A stretch of 64,000 nucleotides of DNA from Tetragonia tetragonoides (GCA_038025085.1 CM076151.1:12808501-12872500); one strand, 5' to 3'; shown: positions 1-11,370, counted from the first letter of the stretch. Program-made: numbers and translations. The notes: generated by a model not told the origin, from the sequence alone.

Positions 1-341
1 AAATTAGCACTGTGATTTTGTGAAAGACAGGGCAGGGAACTGTCAAATCAAATCTTTCTACCCTCATTGCCTTAAGTCCAACTTAACACTCAATGGCTAC
101 TGTGCTAATTAATATCAATATTATTGCATCGAAACGTCATTCATGTCATGCAGATACTTTTATCATTATTTACCAAACATCTAATTGTATAATTCTTTCC
201 ACTCTCCTTCTTTCTCTCTCCTCTAGTTTGATCATTCTTCACAAATCACAACTCACAAGTAACAAGCCTAAAACATACCCAACACAACACACAGCAAAAC
301 CGCCTTAATTTTCATAAACATATAAATCAATAAGAACCCAA

Positions 342-536
342 ATGAAGATAGAAATCAACAACGAAAGCAATAAGGTGATGAGTAGTGAAGCAGAGACACC
401 AGCTAATAAAAGATTGACGCCAAGGGAACACATTGAAGAAATAAGAACAAAAAAGTTTTCAATTGGAGCTAAACAACCAAACCCTCTTACCCAAGATCTC
501 AAATTTCCGTTTGGACCATGGAAGAAACAATATTAA
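342..536 (+). pseudogene. N-terminal fragment of a sacsin-type HSP90-like ATPase gene
   Basis: A 64-codon frame begins with an acidic leader and then reads TPREHIEEIRTKKFSIGAKQ followed by PNPLTQDL. This matches the start of the plant proteins annotated as histidine kinase-, DNA gyrase B- and HSP90-like ATPase family (Arabidopsis At3g48770 type), where the next residues are normally an HQAVKNL helix leading into the ATP-binding Bergerat fold. Here similarity stops after DL (about position 502); 11 unrelated residues and a stop follow, and a truncated transposon begins at about 530. No other part of this large protein is seen. The upstream 340 bases hold CT-rich tracts and may be its original promoter and 5' UTR. 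I read it as a first-exon fragment cut off by rearrangement. Confidence 0.6.
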
Positions 537-684
537 TAATAACAATAAATAATAATAATAATAATAATAATAACCATAAATAATAATAATAATAATAACA
601 ATAAATAATAATAATAATAATAATAATAAATAATAATAATAATAATAACCATAAATAATAATAATAATAATAATAATAACAATA

Positions 685-720
<36 letters not shown>

Positions 721-744
721 TATTAATTTTTTTTTTGTCGGTCG

Positions 745-958
745 TCTGCAGATCTCGACTCACCCAAGGGTGAGTCGTCTGCGGCAGACGACCCACCCAA
801 GGGTGAGTCGCCTGTAGCAGACGACTCGCCCAAGGTTGAGTCGCCTGTAGCAGACGACTCACCCAAGGGTGAGTCGAGATCGGCAGACGACTCACCCTTA
901 AGTTGGTCGCCTGTCGCAGACGACTCACCCAAGGGTGAGTCGAAAATTTCAGACGACT
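745..958. repeat. Palindromic repeat array in truncated MULE
   Basis: Six units of a short palindrome with 10-base arms cgactcaccc and gggtgagtcg around aa or tt, spaced by about 15-20 bases of cgtctg/cagacg-type sequence that is itself partly palindromic. The unit at about 883-905 is degenerate. Confidence 0.9.
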
Positions 959-990
959 GTGCAAAAAAAATGCGCAAAAAAAAAATTTAC

Positions 991-1032
991 CTCCGCCACC
1001 GTCGACGGCACTTCCTGGTCGCCGGCAGACAT
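991..1032 (-). pseudogene. Orphan first coding exon of MULE transposase
   Basis: The minus strand reads ATG TCT GCC GGC GAC CAG then EVPSTVAE and a GTAAAT donor, 14 codons in all (MSAGDQEVPSTVAE). The same exon sits at 16709-16668 in the full-length element, where codon 6 is TAA. The downstream transposase exons are missing here, so this exon has nothing to join. Confidence 0.6.
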
Positions 1033-1242
1033 CCGCGGCCGTTGCTTGAGTGAATGTTGATGAAGGTTGGGTATGAGAGTGGGTGGTAGAGAGGGAGAAT
1101 TGGTGTGAGAGTTAGAGAGGGAGAGGATGAGTGAAAATTTAAAAAAGAGCAAAATTGGAATTTGGGGGGGCGGTAGGTAGTAATTTAGGGGCGGTATTTA
1201 GTAACACCCTTAATTTAATGTCCAAAATATGTATGTTAACAG

Positions 1243-1338
1243 GCGTTTGAGGTACTGTGGACTCCTCAGCTAGAAGATGATACACTAACAAAGGAGAGGT
1301 TACAAGAAGATTATCCGCATTTGAGCCCCTTGATTTGA
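1243..1338 (+). pseudogene. Orphan last exon of a second DUF1517 gene copy
   Basis: After an intron-like 'gtatgttaacag' acceptor the frame reads AFEVLWTPQLEDDTLTKERL and ends YPHLSPLI-stop. It is nearly the same as the last exon of the neighbouring gene (4272-4370). No earlier exons of this copy are present; the MULE end at 530-1209 stands where they should be, about 33 bases upstream. It is a relic of a tandem or segmental duplication. Confidence 0.75.
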
Positions 1339-2063
1339 TCAAGTCACCTCAACAACATTATTACTTCACCTTTAATTACATGTGTACAGTTGTCTACTGT
1401 TTTTCATTGATAACGTTGTTCTACGTACCGGAAGTAATTTTTCCAAGATAATAATAATCATTCATTTCAACTAGTCAAATGTCTCAAGTACGAGTATATG
1501 TTCCAATCCGCCGCCTGCATTTAGCATATGAAAAGCGACCTGAAGGAGGCAAAAATTTAGAACAGTTAAGTGATCGAATAAGCACTTTAGAACAATAGAT
1601 CTATTGTCAATCCTTGCCTTTCAATGAAGCCCGAGTTTTAGCCTTTCCGACCTAAAATGAAAAAGGTGGTGTTAGATTTGGAGCAACTTCATTCAACATT
1701 TCATTTGATGAAAGGTCTCGTGAAGGATGTCTATGAGAATCGATGCAGTCCTGATACCCAAGATCGGTATCTTAAGCCAAAAAAGAAGAAGAAAGAAACT
1801 TGTGTCACGGAAACACTCATTGCATTCGTTATTGTATCATAAACTCTGATTTTGGAATATTTGGAAAAAAAAAAGAAAAATAGAAAAAAAAAAAGAAAAT
1901 TTCTATTGGTTGGGTAACAGTGTAACACCATCTAAGCTACATCACACAGTATTGTTGAAAACAAAAACTCATATAGGGGAATCTTTTTCTCAACTAGCCA
2001 TCCATATAGGAACCTAGCCAAATAGTAGTCCTCCGTCATACTACAGAAACTCCTACTGATCAC
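1339..2063. other. Intergenic stretch, no gene recognised
   Basis: Holds the 3' flank of the orphan exon, a poly-A/G-rich stretch near 1778-1900, and short open frames (for example 1657-1842) without recognisable similarity. The last ~120 bases are the likely promoter and 5' UTR of the DUF1517 gene. Confidence 0.5.
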
Positions 2064-2900
2064 ATGGCGGCTGCTATAACCATAGCAATGCCCTGTTTTC
2101 CATTAACCCATTCATGTAAACTACCACCACCATCATTGATCACATGGAAACTAAACCATCATCAACAAAAACAAGCTCAATATCATCATCATCATCGTCT
2201 AACACCCTTGTTTTGCTCCATAAACCCTGCCATTATTAATTCCACAATTCCTTACAAATCGAGAAAAATGATCAACTGTACCCAAAACCAAAATCTAATA
2301 AGCCAGATCAATAACAACAACGATGAACATACATGCACAAACAATTTCATCGACGGGCGGCCATGATCAGAAGGGGGACACCAAGAACATAGTTTCCTCT
2401 TTTGTTAAGGTGGGCATATCGGTGATAGTTTGTGGGGTAGTGTCCCTTATAATGTGGGGTGGCCCTAGTATTAATACTCTGATGATGATATCGAATCGTA
2501 AGACGACGGTAGCTCTTGCTGCATCTGGTGGTTGCTGTGGAGGTGATAGTTTCTCATCAAGTGATGACTCATCATCATGGTCATCATCATCGTCTAGTGA
2601 CTCTTGTGATTATTCATCATTATCGAGTTCGTCGTCGTCAAGTAAGCCGCCAATGACTGAAGAAGAGAAACGCAAAGAATGGAAGGTGCTCTGTGTAATC
2701 GTTGCTTGTTTAGTTGTTCCTATTTTCCTAGGTGGAATTGTCACATTCTTCACAAGAAGTTCAACAATTTTTATGATTCAGGTGAAAAGATGTGAAGTAC
2801 TGTTTTTCGAAACAGTCACTCTACTAGGCGACTAGTTAGGACTAAGACTGCGTATATCTGGACCTCCCCAAATCCCGCCCTAGGCGGGATACTTGCTGAG

Positions 2901-2937
<37 letters not shown>

Positions 2938-4199
2938 GGAGTACTGTTTTTGACATTGTTTATGTTCTTGTATTAGATTGCATCAATGGATGAAAAGAGG
3001 TCTATTCAGAAGGAAATAAATTCGATTGGGCGTTCTTTTAAAATGTCCACACCAGATGGTTTGCAACGCTTACTGAGAGGTAAAACATACAGTAGAACAA
3101 TCAACCAAAAAGGAGCACTGAATGCCTAGATATAATTGGTTTTGGTGACCTAAATGATATTGGAGTATATATAATTTTGTACTAACATGTTTAAAAGGCG
3201 ACATTTTTACTGATGATCGAGTACATATGTATGTTGTTAATTAATAAGTTTTCCCGTTTGCCTTGTTGCTGAATTGATGCAGCAACTACAAAAACCTTGC
3301 TACAACACTCTGATTTGTGGATATCGACTGGTGTATCTGTAAGTAATACCTGATCAATTTCTTTGATTTACAAAATTACTGTATATAACCCGCTTAGTAT
3401 AGGTGGGTAGCTTTGCTAAAAAAATATATCGTATAAAACTATATAGTTGCTCTCTTCTCGAATTGTATTCTGGCTTTTCTAATTTCCCTGTAGAAACATT
3501 GCCCTGTATTCCAAGATTATGTTTTAGGTAGTCAGTTAGTCATCGATGATTTCTGCTCTACATTTTTACATGTGTTCAGTGCTCACTTTAACGCTACACA
3601 ATAATTGCATCCATGTTTGATCCTAGCTACCTACATCGATCAGAAGGAACCCAGAATACTAATTAAGCACAATACAGCTAACTGTATGTCTGTAAATCAT
3701 ATTGTCCCATTTTCCAGGCAGAAAAGCCTGAAATGGCCACTGACGCAGAACAATCCTTCTATCTGCTCTCTGATGAAGAGCAGAAGAAGTTTGACAAGGT
3801 GACATTGAAGAATGTAAACGACGCTAAGTGGGAGAAAGCAGAAACTGAAGTGGTGGTGATGGATCCTGCAATTACACCATGGTAAGTTTACAGTAACTAG
3901 AAAGTATGATGCTATATACTAGTAGTATGTAAGTTCACATATATGCAGCTTCTCATATATAAGGTTCCTGTGTAATGGTAATTTCGTTTAGGTAATAATC
4001 TTGGTGGCTCTGAAAGGACCACTGCATACTGAACCCATCATACGAAATCGTGAGGACTTGAGAAGAGCATTGGAAAAGCTTGGCTCCACAGACAAAAGCC
4101 AAATACAAGTACTAATAATCAACTACTCATTTTTATTTTATTTTTTTTTGTTAAAGAAGTAGTTGAATTCATAATCTTAGTTTGTGTCTTCTGTTTAAT

Positions 4200-4230
<31 letters not shown>

Positions 4231-4370
4231 GCTCGTTAGGTTTTAATGTAGTTAATGTCTGTTGTGAACAGGCGGTTAACGTTCTATGGACTCCTCAGCT
4301 AGAAGATGACACTCTAACGAAGGAAAGGCTGCATAAAGATTACCCTCATTTAACGCCGCTGACTGAGTGA
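2064..4370 (+). CDS. DUF1517 family plastid protein, with frame lesions
   Basis: Exons read as 2064-2781, 2977-3079, 3283-3338, 3718-3881, 3992-4108 and 4272-4370. The first 90 or so codons (MAAAITIAMPCF...) look like a chloroplast transit peptide. The mature part has a hydrophobic segment (VGISVIVCGVVSLIMW), then GGCCGGDSFSSSDD and a long Ser-rich run, a second membrane span (VLCVIVACLVVPIFLGGIVT), and the C-terminal DUF1517 region ending VLWTPQLEDDTLTKERL. This domain order matches chloroplast-envelope DUF1517 proteins such as Arabidopsis FLAP1 (recalled, not checked). Two problems: the transit peptide and mature protein are in different frames, with the shift near 2340-2366, and the strong donor after codon ACA-CCA-TG (3882) is in phase 2 while the next exon needs phase 0. 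It is therefore either a recent pseudogene or carries sequence errors; starting at the in-frame ATG at 2323 would remove the transit peptide. Confidence 0.7.
2808..2939 (+). mobile_element. Au/TS-like SINE with (TTG)n tail in DUF1517 intron 1
   Basis: Contains the SINE 3' signature 'ctgcgtatatctggacc' and 'cccgccctaggcgggat' followed by a (TTG)n tail. It is flanked by a perfect 12-bp duplication, agtactgttttt, at 2796-2807 and 2940-2951. At 132 bases it is short, so 5'-truncated. Confidence 0.8.
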
Positions 4371-5345
4371 TCTCTAGTACTACACCCTACCAGCAAAGTG
4401 ATTGCCATCACTGTCTCATCAGCTATTTATGATCTAGTCAAAAACATGTCAAACGGGTTGACCAACGGGTTACGGGTCGGGTCATTTTGGGTTTGTGAAT
4501 ATCTGGACAATATCATGACATGCATCACAAACTGTAGTTACATTGATATGTTTTTTAGTAACACTACTTGAGATTATTCTTTGCCCTCCACCTGTATTGT
4601 GAACGTATTTTGATTACTTCAGTCCATACCTTCACCATCTTAGAGCATCTGATATACATTGTCTTCTCAGTATTGAAGCAACTTCGACACGAGTGGGGAA
4701 GAGAGAAAGAGAGAGTACTGCATCTGAATGATTCCTAAAAGAACAAGTACTCCCCTTTCCGAGTGTAACATCCAAGCATGGAAAGCATGCAAGCCGACGC
4801 TCATTGGTTACACAAACATTACTGGGAGTATACTTCTTTTACCTGAATGACTTAACTATCTAAATCCCGCGGATGTTAAGATAACTGGAATCTGAGTTTA
4901 ACATACAGTTTTACACACATTATTGCCTCTGGTGGAAGTTCGGGAACTGAAGGTGAGATGAAATTTTGATAAATACAAGTGAAACTGGGTTATCCTTGCA
5001 CTATTTTCCAATTCAAAATGTACTTACAGGACTGTTAAGTTTCAAGTATGGTCTTCCAACGCCCACACAAATGGCCAAACGCTATTCTTTTGTCAGAGAA
5101 AGTAGAAATCACACCCTCACCTTAGATATGGTCTCACAGATCATGAAGAAATCATTCGCCAATTTCTTCACATATATGGGAAAATGGACAATAATTGTTT
5201 TAAAGATCAATTACAATTGATGAAAAATGAATACTTGATATAACTACAAGGTGTTCCAGCTAAAATGAAACAGAGTAGCATATCCCCCCCCCCCCTGAAC
5301 TTTACACTTTTCATGGCCTCCATCAGAGCAACAAAGCCCAAGCAA
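4371..5345. other. Convergent intergenic region
   Basis: Lies between the 3' ends of the DUF1517 gene (+) and SPPL1 (-). It holds a short 'cgggttacgggtcgggtc' stretch near 4460-4490 and a poly-C run at about 5286; the part next to 5345 is the likely SPPL1 3' UTR. No coding sequence supported. Confidence 0.5.
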
Positions 5346-8300
5346 TCATACCTCGGTTGAATGAGCTTTGTCATTCAAATTTGAGATGGAACCTTCCCAG
5401 AGTTCTGTGAATTCCCGCCTTATCCAAGAGATTACGATTATGGGACCCAATGTTGAAGGCACCTGCATCCACCAAGTAGATCAAACGCAAAATTTAGAGG
5501 TAATGTTTAAAAACCATGTCTCCAACAAAACATCACCAAATAGTCCATAGAATTTCTGGCTTTTGATCACTTTTATGATTCTGCCTCTTGAGTTCAAGTT
5601 TTGTTGACGTAGGCAAAGGAGGCCAATACTTGACAAAGTGCCATGAGGATCACCATTCCCATATCTTCATTGACATAAGTAACTACCACGTGTATATGCG
5701 TACTTAAACTCAAAATAAGAGAGGTCACAAAGTTATCTTCACTGGCAGTTTTGGTGTTTCGGCACAAAGTCTAGGATTTTTAACTAAAAGGCAGCCTCCC
5801 TAGCTCATACTAAAATCTTTTAAGGCAGAAGATTATTCCATCATCTTTATATTTTATCCATTGTTTTTCTTTTTTTCTGCTTCCTCGAAAATGATATAGG
5901 GATTTCGCCTATTAATTAAGAGAATCTTCCCCTTTCAGTCTTTCAGATGTAAAGTCCCCTAAGGGTTTCTAAATACATCTCTATATGAGATTTGCAGATT
6001 CATCATTCACACTTGCGAATACTTGTCTGGCTCAGAAGATACTTCGTGGCTTTCCACAATTGCAATAAAAAAATTCCATAAGATAAGAATCTGAGAAAGG
6101 AAAACAATTCAATATTAAACAATATAAGGAGAACTTCAACAACCGAGCATTGAAATGGGCCGGTGGTGGTGAAACCATCAAGGATACAAGGAAGAATTTA
6201 TTACTTAAACAGAAAGAAAGAGGCAACCAATGAATCTCTAATCATTGATATGGTCTGTTCCTAATCAAGGTGATTACATCACACAAATCAATAGCCCCTC
6301 CCTCCTTCATTTCTCTCTATTGCAGTAATAAAAAGAACCCAAGTACTCAATTTTCACTGACTGTGTGTATCATAATACAATTTTTTTTTTGATGCGCAAT
6401 ATACTAATATAGTAAAAGGACTTACCAGATACAGAAGAGCTGGCTGTGGTGAGTGAGTCAAAACTCCAGCAGCTAGAGCAGTTACAAGTCCAACAGCATA
6501 TCCAGAAGTTGCATACCATATATATTTGTGGCCTCTAGAGGATGCAAAATCTACAGGGCTGATCGTTTCCCTACTCTTTCTATGATCAAAGCAGAAGACT
6601 AACGCCAGAAGCATGGCAGGAATAGCCTGAAAAACAAGGAAACATATAAGTCTTAATATCAGGACAGATATTATTAGGGGGAAAAAAAACAGAACCAGCT
6701 TCCCATGGTCAGGACATTTTAGCCTACTGGCAGAGAAGTAATGGCAAGTCAAATACAGAGTCCCCTGCATGCATGCTTGGTGCATATGTCAAGAAAATTG
6801 CACAAAACCAACAGGTTTTCCTCCAAACAACTCTAACAACTTTGTTATGTACCACCCAAAGAAAAAAGACAAAACAAGATAATAGTTAACTAACCCCATT
6901 CAGCAATTCTAGTGGAGAGGAGATCAGATCAAGCCTACTAAACCCAAAAGTCATCACCAATTTGATAATGTGTACATGCATTATGCATCTGTCCCATTTG
7001 ACACAAAGAACTGTATCTGATATCCTCAATGGGGATATCACTGACAAGTGACAACATACTCCCTATCTCAATTTACCAGAGTCCACATTGATGACTAAAA
7101 CACATAGAGTTAATACTCAAGAAGACAACAGCAGGCAACTTATTACCCTACAACCTGAACACTGCTAGGGCTTACAAAACGCCTAGCCATAAGCTACCAA
7201 TTGGCAGCAGCCCCTAGTTTCCCCTTTTTTATGTGACTGATCTTTGACCCCTTTGAAGTCAATGGGACACATCGGTGCAAGTGTACACCAATATTGAGGA
7301 CTAGCAAGTAGCATCTGATAATAATTAATATACAAATTCAAAAGCAGAGCAAGTGTATGTCACACTCAAGTATGTCACACTCACCAATGGATTAGCTCAA
7401 AATTTTCAACCATAAGTGAGAAGACATACTCAAGCATGCCAATCATTTCTGTGCTTAATAAAATTGACAATAGCTAGTTGTCAACAATGAATTAATTCAA
7501 AGTTTCCAACTGCAATTGAGAAGAATGACTCAAGCATGTCAAACTGTCAACTACTTCCTTCATCAATTAAATTGAAAAAAGCTAGCAGAATTCAGAGGAT
7601 GCAATACCATGTCTCCTAGACCAAGCATCATAAAGTCCATAGTATTTCCTCCTGGAATGACCCCACCCAACAAGTTCCTCGGGAACACAATCTTCACTGG
7701 TAGTTCCAGCTTTTTGGTGATCAGTTGCAAACCAGGAAGACTCAAACTATGAGCCACTGTATGAACAGGATTTGATGCCTGCTGAGTTGCTACAGAGACC
7801 ATCACATTTGCCCCAAAGAATCTCTCTGAATAGAAAACCCAAAAGATGTCGTACAGAAATAAACACGCTAGAAGCATTGCACATACTTTTATATTTGGAA
7901 GTCGTACATGGCTCACAAATGCAATGCAAATTGAGATTCCTAACAAGTTGTTCAAAACCCAGTGTCCGGTAACAAGCCAGGCTGCCACTATACTAAAGCA
8001 TCCAACCAGGAGGAGCCCTTGGCTCCGGGTAAATGACTTTGAACAGCATCGTGACATGAACGGGTCAGCTATCCCAAGTTGTGACTTCACATGATTGACG
8101 TAAGGTGATAGGCAGAAGAAAAGGGATGAGGCAGACGCAACTGCTGTGAATGCGGTAAGGACTTGTGACACAGAGGAAAACAAGTAAAACATCAAGATCA
8201 AGCTAAAAGAGCTCATTACTGGAATCATAAGTGCTTGAGACCTGTCCAAGGTAATTGACGCCTCTGAAAAATCACGATTACGCTCCATTTCTTTTCCATA

Positions 8301-8405
8301 ATTTAGAGCTCGAAATGCAGACCCAAAAGTCACAGCAACTGCTGTTATAATGAGAGTAATAGGTGCAGGTTCTAACAAATACATAAGTTTCCATAGGGAG
8401 TCCAT
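5346..8405 (-). CDS. SPPL1: Signal peptide peptidase-like 1 (intramembrane aspartyl protease)
   Basis: Coding exons are 8405-7608, 6626-6426 and 5462-5346, all GT-AG and phase 0, giving 371 residues; Arabidopsis SPPL1 is 372 as I recall. SPP/SPPL proteases cut type II membrane segments inside the bilayer, in the endomembrane system. The GxGD-protease signatures are all present: YD in LYDIFWVF (Asp186), GLGD at 262-265 (Asp265, second catalytic Asp) at the end of exon 1, and the QPALL motif at 327-331 at the end of exon 2. Several hydrophobic spans are visible, and there is no long luminal protease-associated domain, which fits SPPL1 rather than SPPL2-5. The start is the ATG of MDSLWKLMYLLEPAP, matching the family N-terminus; an upstream ATG-less extension was not used. 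Intron 1 is 981 bases and intron 2 is 963. No lesions seen. Confidence 0.95.
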
Positions 8406-9930
8406 AGATAACTCTGCCAAATCCCTTCTGACTAGTTAGTCAGCTTTTAACTTCCACAAACCTAAACCACTTTTGATAATCAGGATGTCTGCAACCAAAG
8501 CTGCATTATTTATCCAGCAAAACTTGGAGCAGATAAATCATGCAACCTGAACATACATCAAAGTAGAAGAAAGTCAGATCCAGTAGCCAACAATGAACCA
8601 GGGAGGAGAGAAAAGCAGGCACTTCACAGCTTTAAGCAGAAACACTAGGCAACTAGAAAACTTATATTCAATATACTATTCAGAAGAACAATACATCTTT
8701 ATCAAGATTGCTTGTATGAAAGCAGTACCTTCATGTCAACCAAAGATTGTACCATCAATAAAACGATGAAATGTCAATGAAAAAAGTCGACTCTAAGAAA
8801 ATTCGAATATAAAAGCACATTGGATAACAAAACCACATTGTTCTTTATCTAAGCCAACAAAACAAATGAAGTTTACTACAGGAAACTGCTCTAAGAGTTC
8901 ACCACACAGCAGTTAAAACTATAGCCCTGAAGAGAAAAAGGGAAGAAGGGAGCCGGCACAACTTATCATTTATGGGGGAGGATATACACAGCTCCATGTG
9001 ATGTGGTATAAGTGTACACCGTTGCCCAAACACAGAGCAGAAAAAGATACATTAAACAATTTGTTAGGAACATTTCTATATCTGTACTTCTGATATGGAG
9101 AAACAAATAGCACGAACATAACAAGTAGAAGGTAAATAGCAATGCCTCTATTGATCAATCCTTCTGAAGTGTCAATTCCAATTATCAATTGTATATCACC
9201 AAATCGAATAATCCAGTGAACACCCTTATTTTGTTAAAATTTGTTTACAAAATAAACGTTCAATCTTGCTACAATCCCAACCCAAGTAAATGAAAGGCCA
9301 GAAGCCTTTAATCCTGTATAATCAAAAACTTTGCAACCCCATTTTCCTAAATAATCAATTTGCCAGCCTAATCATAAAACCTCAACTTGGAAAGGGGAAA
9401 ATCTAGACATTTATTCAAATTAATTGCCCCATCAGAATTTTCATATCACATAAATCGCACACATTCTTGAATTCTTGTAAGTAACACATGAAAGAACAGG
9501 AAACGCCATCATAACAACAAAATAAATAAATAAAAGTAGCTATGATCAATATAAACATTAATTGCAACATACCCAGAAAATTATAAACCCATTATAATTC
9601 CATATTTGACCAACAGAATAATCAGAAACAGTAACACCACAGTAACTCTAGGGATTGCGATTCAAGAAGCCAAAATGTTTTCACAGAAATACCCAAATTC
9701 AGGAGAAATTGAGACCCAAATAAATGAAATGTGGGATCTTTAAGTACAAATGAAGATAGTGATCAGTTTTTTTAAGGAGAGAGAAAGTAAGGGGTTTTGG
9801 AATTTGGACTTACCTTGGACTGGAAGGAGTTTTAGCGGAGAGTGGAGAATGGAGATGACTTTGCTGTGTCTCGGGACGTGTTTTTCCCTGATTAAGGCGC
9901 TCTTATGGAATAATAAAGTAATCAGAGATT
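8406..9930 (-). other. SPPL1 5' UTR, 5' UTR intron and promoter region
   Basis: A strong minus-strand donor (tccaag|gtaagtcc) at 9814 suggests a non-coding first exon of about 9814-9900 spliced over 1.2-1.3 kb to an acceptor close to 8480-8550 (for example ttgcag or gttcag). The DNA between is AT-rich and holds no convincing coding frame. Confidence 0.5.
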
Positions 9931-10164
9931 GATCTGGGTTTATGTTTGCATTTTGGTCCCTCTTTCATCTACTTCTCCAGTTTTAGTCCTCATCTTTGTA
10001 AAATATCCCTCCATAGTCAATACTACTGAATACTACTGTACTAGCAGTGACTATTTTTTTTTGGTGCTAAGTGGGTAGTGACTATATTACTACTCCATAT
10101 GGGATTATGGGATAGTGAAGTCGAATTACATGATAAAAGTTATGGGTTTAATTTTTACTGGGTC

Positions 10165-10279
10165 TTTTTGCTGAGCATGTCTACAAGATTTATATTGTTG
10201 GCTTGCGTGTTGTGTATGGGCCTCTTTGCTGAGCATGTCTACAAGATTTATATTGTTGGCTTGCGTATTGTGTATGGTT
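10165..10279. repeat. 58-bp tandem duplication
   Basis: 'ctgagcatgtctacaagatt' starts at 10171 and again at 10229, and the copies stay nearly identical through 'ttgtgtatgg'. An open frame runs through both, but it resembles no protein I know. Confidence 0.85.
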
Positions 10280-10446
10280 TGCAGGCTATTCTATACACTC
10301 ATGATTTATCCAGTGCATACTCAAAGAATAGTCGCGAGCTCGCGGAGAACCAATCAAAACGGTTGATCCGATAAAGTTTCGGCCAGGTTATTTTGAATTT
10401 AATACAGATTATTTTTAAGCTGAGGGGAGAAAACCGAAACTCTTAA

Positions 10447-10455
10447 TAAAAATTG
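10447..10455. repeat. Left 9-bp target-site duplication of MULE
   Basis: taaaaattg, identical to 16895-16903 on the other side of the element. Nine bases is the usual Mutator-superfamily duplication. Confidence 0.9.
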
Positions 10456-10520
10456 TGAATTGCTAAATACCGCCCCTTTTTACTAGCTACCGCCCCCCCC
10501 CCTTTCCAATTTTACCCTCA
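10456..10520 (+). repeat. Left terminal inverted repeat of MULE
   Basis: Reads ttgctaaataccgcccctt, then actagctaccgcccc and ttccaatttt. The right end reversed reads ttactaaatgccgccccta, actaggtaccgcccc and attccaattt, with a few mismatches and small gaps over about 65 bases. Confidence 0.85.
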
Positions 10521-10639
10521 CCCACCCCTCTTCCTCACTCACTCTCACTCATCCACTCTCACTCATCCTCTCTTCCTCACTCACTCATCCTCACCACCAC
10601 ACCATCACACCGGCAACCACCACCACCACCACCACGACC

Positions 10640-11110
10640 ATGTCAAGTGCTAGCGGCAGCGGCGGCAGAGGTTTCGACGGCGAGGGAGGCGGCGACCGAC
10701 GGCGCGGGGGGGTAACTTTTCGAAATTTTTTTTTTTTTTGTTTGAATTGAATTTTTTTTGCCTTGAATTGAATATTTTTTGCCTTGAATTGAATCGTGAA
10801 GTTATGAATTGAAGTTGTGTTTTTTTTTTTTATTTTTTTGCGTCGATCGTCTGCCGATCTCGACTCACCCTTGGGTGAGTCGCCTGAGACCGGCGACTCA
10901 CCCAAGGGTGAGTCGTCTGCCGATCTCGACTCGCCCAAGGGTAGTCGTCGGTCGCAGACGACTCACCCTTGGGTGAGTCGAGACAGGCAGACGACTCACC
11001 CTTGGGTGAGTCGCCGGTCTGAGGCGACTCACCCAAGGGTGAGTCGAGATCGGCCGACGACTCACCCTTGGGTGAGTCGTCTGAGACCAGACGACCGACA
11101 CAAAAAAAAA

Positions 11111-11182
<72 letters not shown>

Positions 11183-11240
11183 TATTATTATTATTATTAT
11201 TATTATTTATTGTTATTATTATTATTATTATTATTTATTG

Positions 11241-11324
<84 letters not shown>

Positions 11325-11326
11325 TA

Positions 11327-11370
<44 letters not shown>

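Larger units (their letters stand above)
530..1209 (-). mobile_element. Truncated MULE terminus, same family as the element at 10456-16894
   Basis: The order of parts is the same as in the right 630 bases of the full element: (ATA)n tract, 'gtcggtcgtc', six palindromic repeats, 'gtgcaaaaaaaatgcgcaaa', the small transposase first exon, a 'gttgatgaaggttggg' segment, and the terminal 'ggggcggtatttagtaacaccc'. The left edge lies in the microsatellite and has no terminal inverted repeat, so only one end of an element is left. No partner for the flanking 9 bases (ttaatttaa) is found to the left. Confidence 0.85.

Noticed and set aside
298..313. 'accgccttaatttt' as a possible left MULE border matching the 'ttaatttaa' beyond 1209
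   Set aside because: Only a chance similarity; the terminal inverted repeat sequence is missing there and the 9-mer differs.
533..964. Long open frames of Leu/Tyr/Ile runs over the (TTA)n and (ATA)n tracts (also 10817-11391 and 16272-16541)
   Set aside because: They translate a trinucleotide microsatellite and the palindrome array; no real protein has this composition and all three frames are equally open.
1657..1842. 61-codon ORF (MKKVVLDLEQLHSTF...)
   Set aside because: The start looks protein-like, but it ends in a lysine-rich low-complexity run with no homologue I recognise and no splice context.
4966..5220. 84-codon ORF between the DUF1517 and SPPL1 genes
   Set aside because: No recognisable similarity, and it falls in the probable 3' UTR or flank of SPPL1.
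10078..10374. 98-codon ORF upstream of the MULE
   Set aside because: It runs through a 58-bp tandem duplication, resembles nothing, and has no supporting signals.
10849..11098. CRISPR-like appearance of regular palindromic repeats with short spacers
   Set aside because: The host is a plant nuclear genome, the spacers are only 12-20 bases and themselves repetitive, and the array lies inside a MULE with no cas genes.
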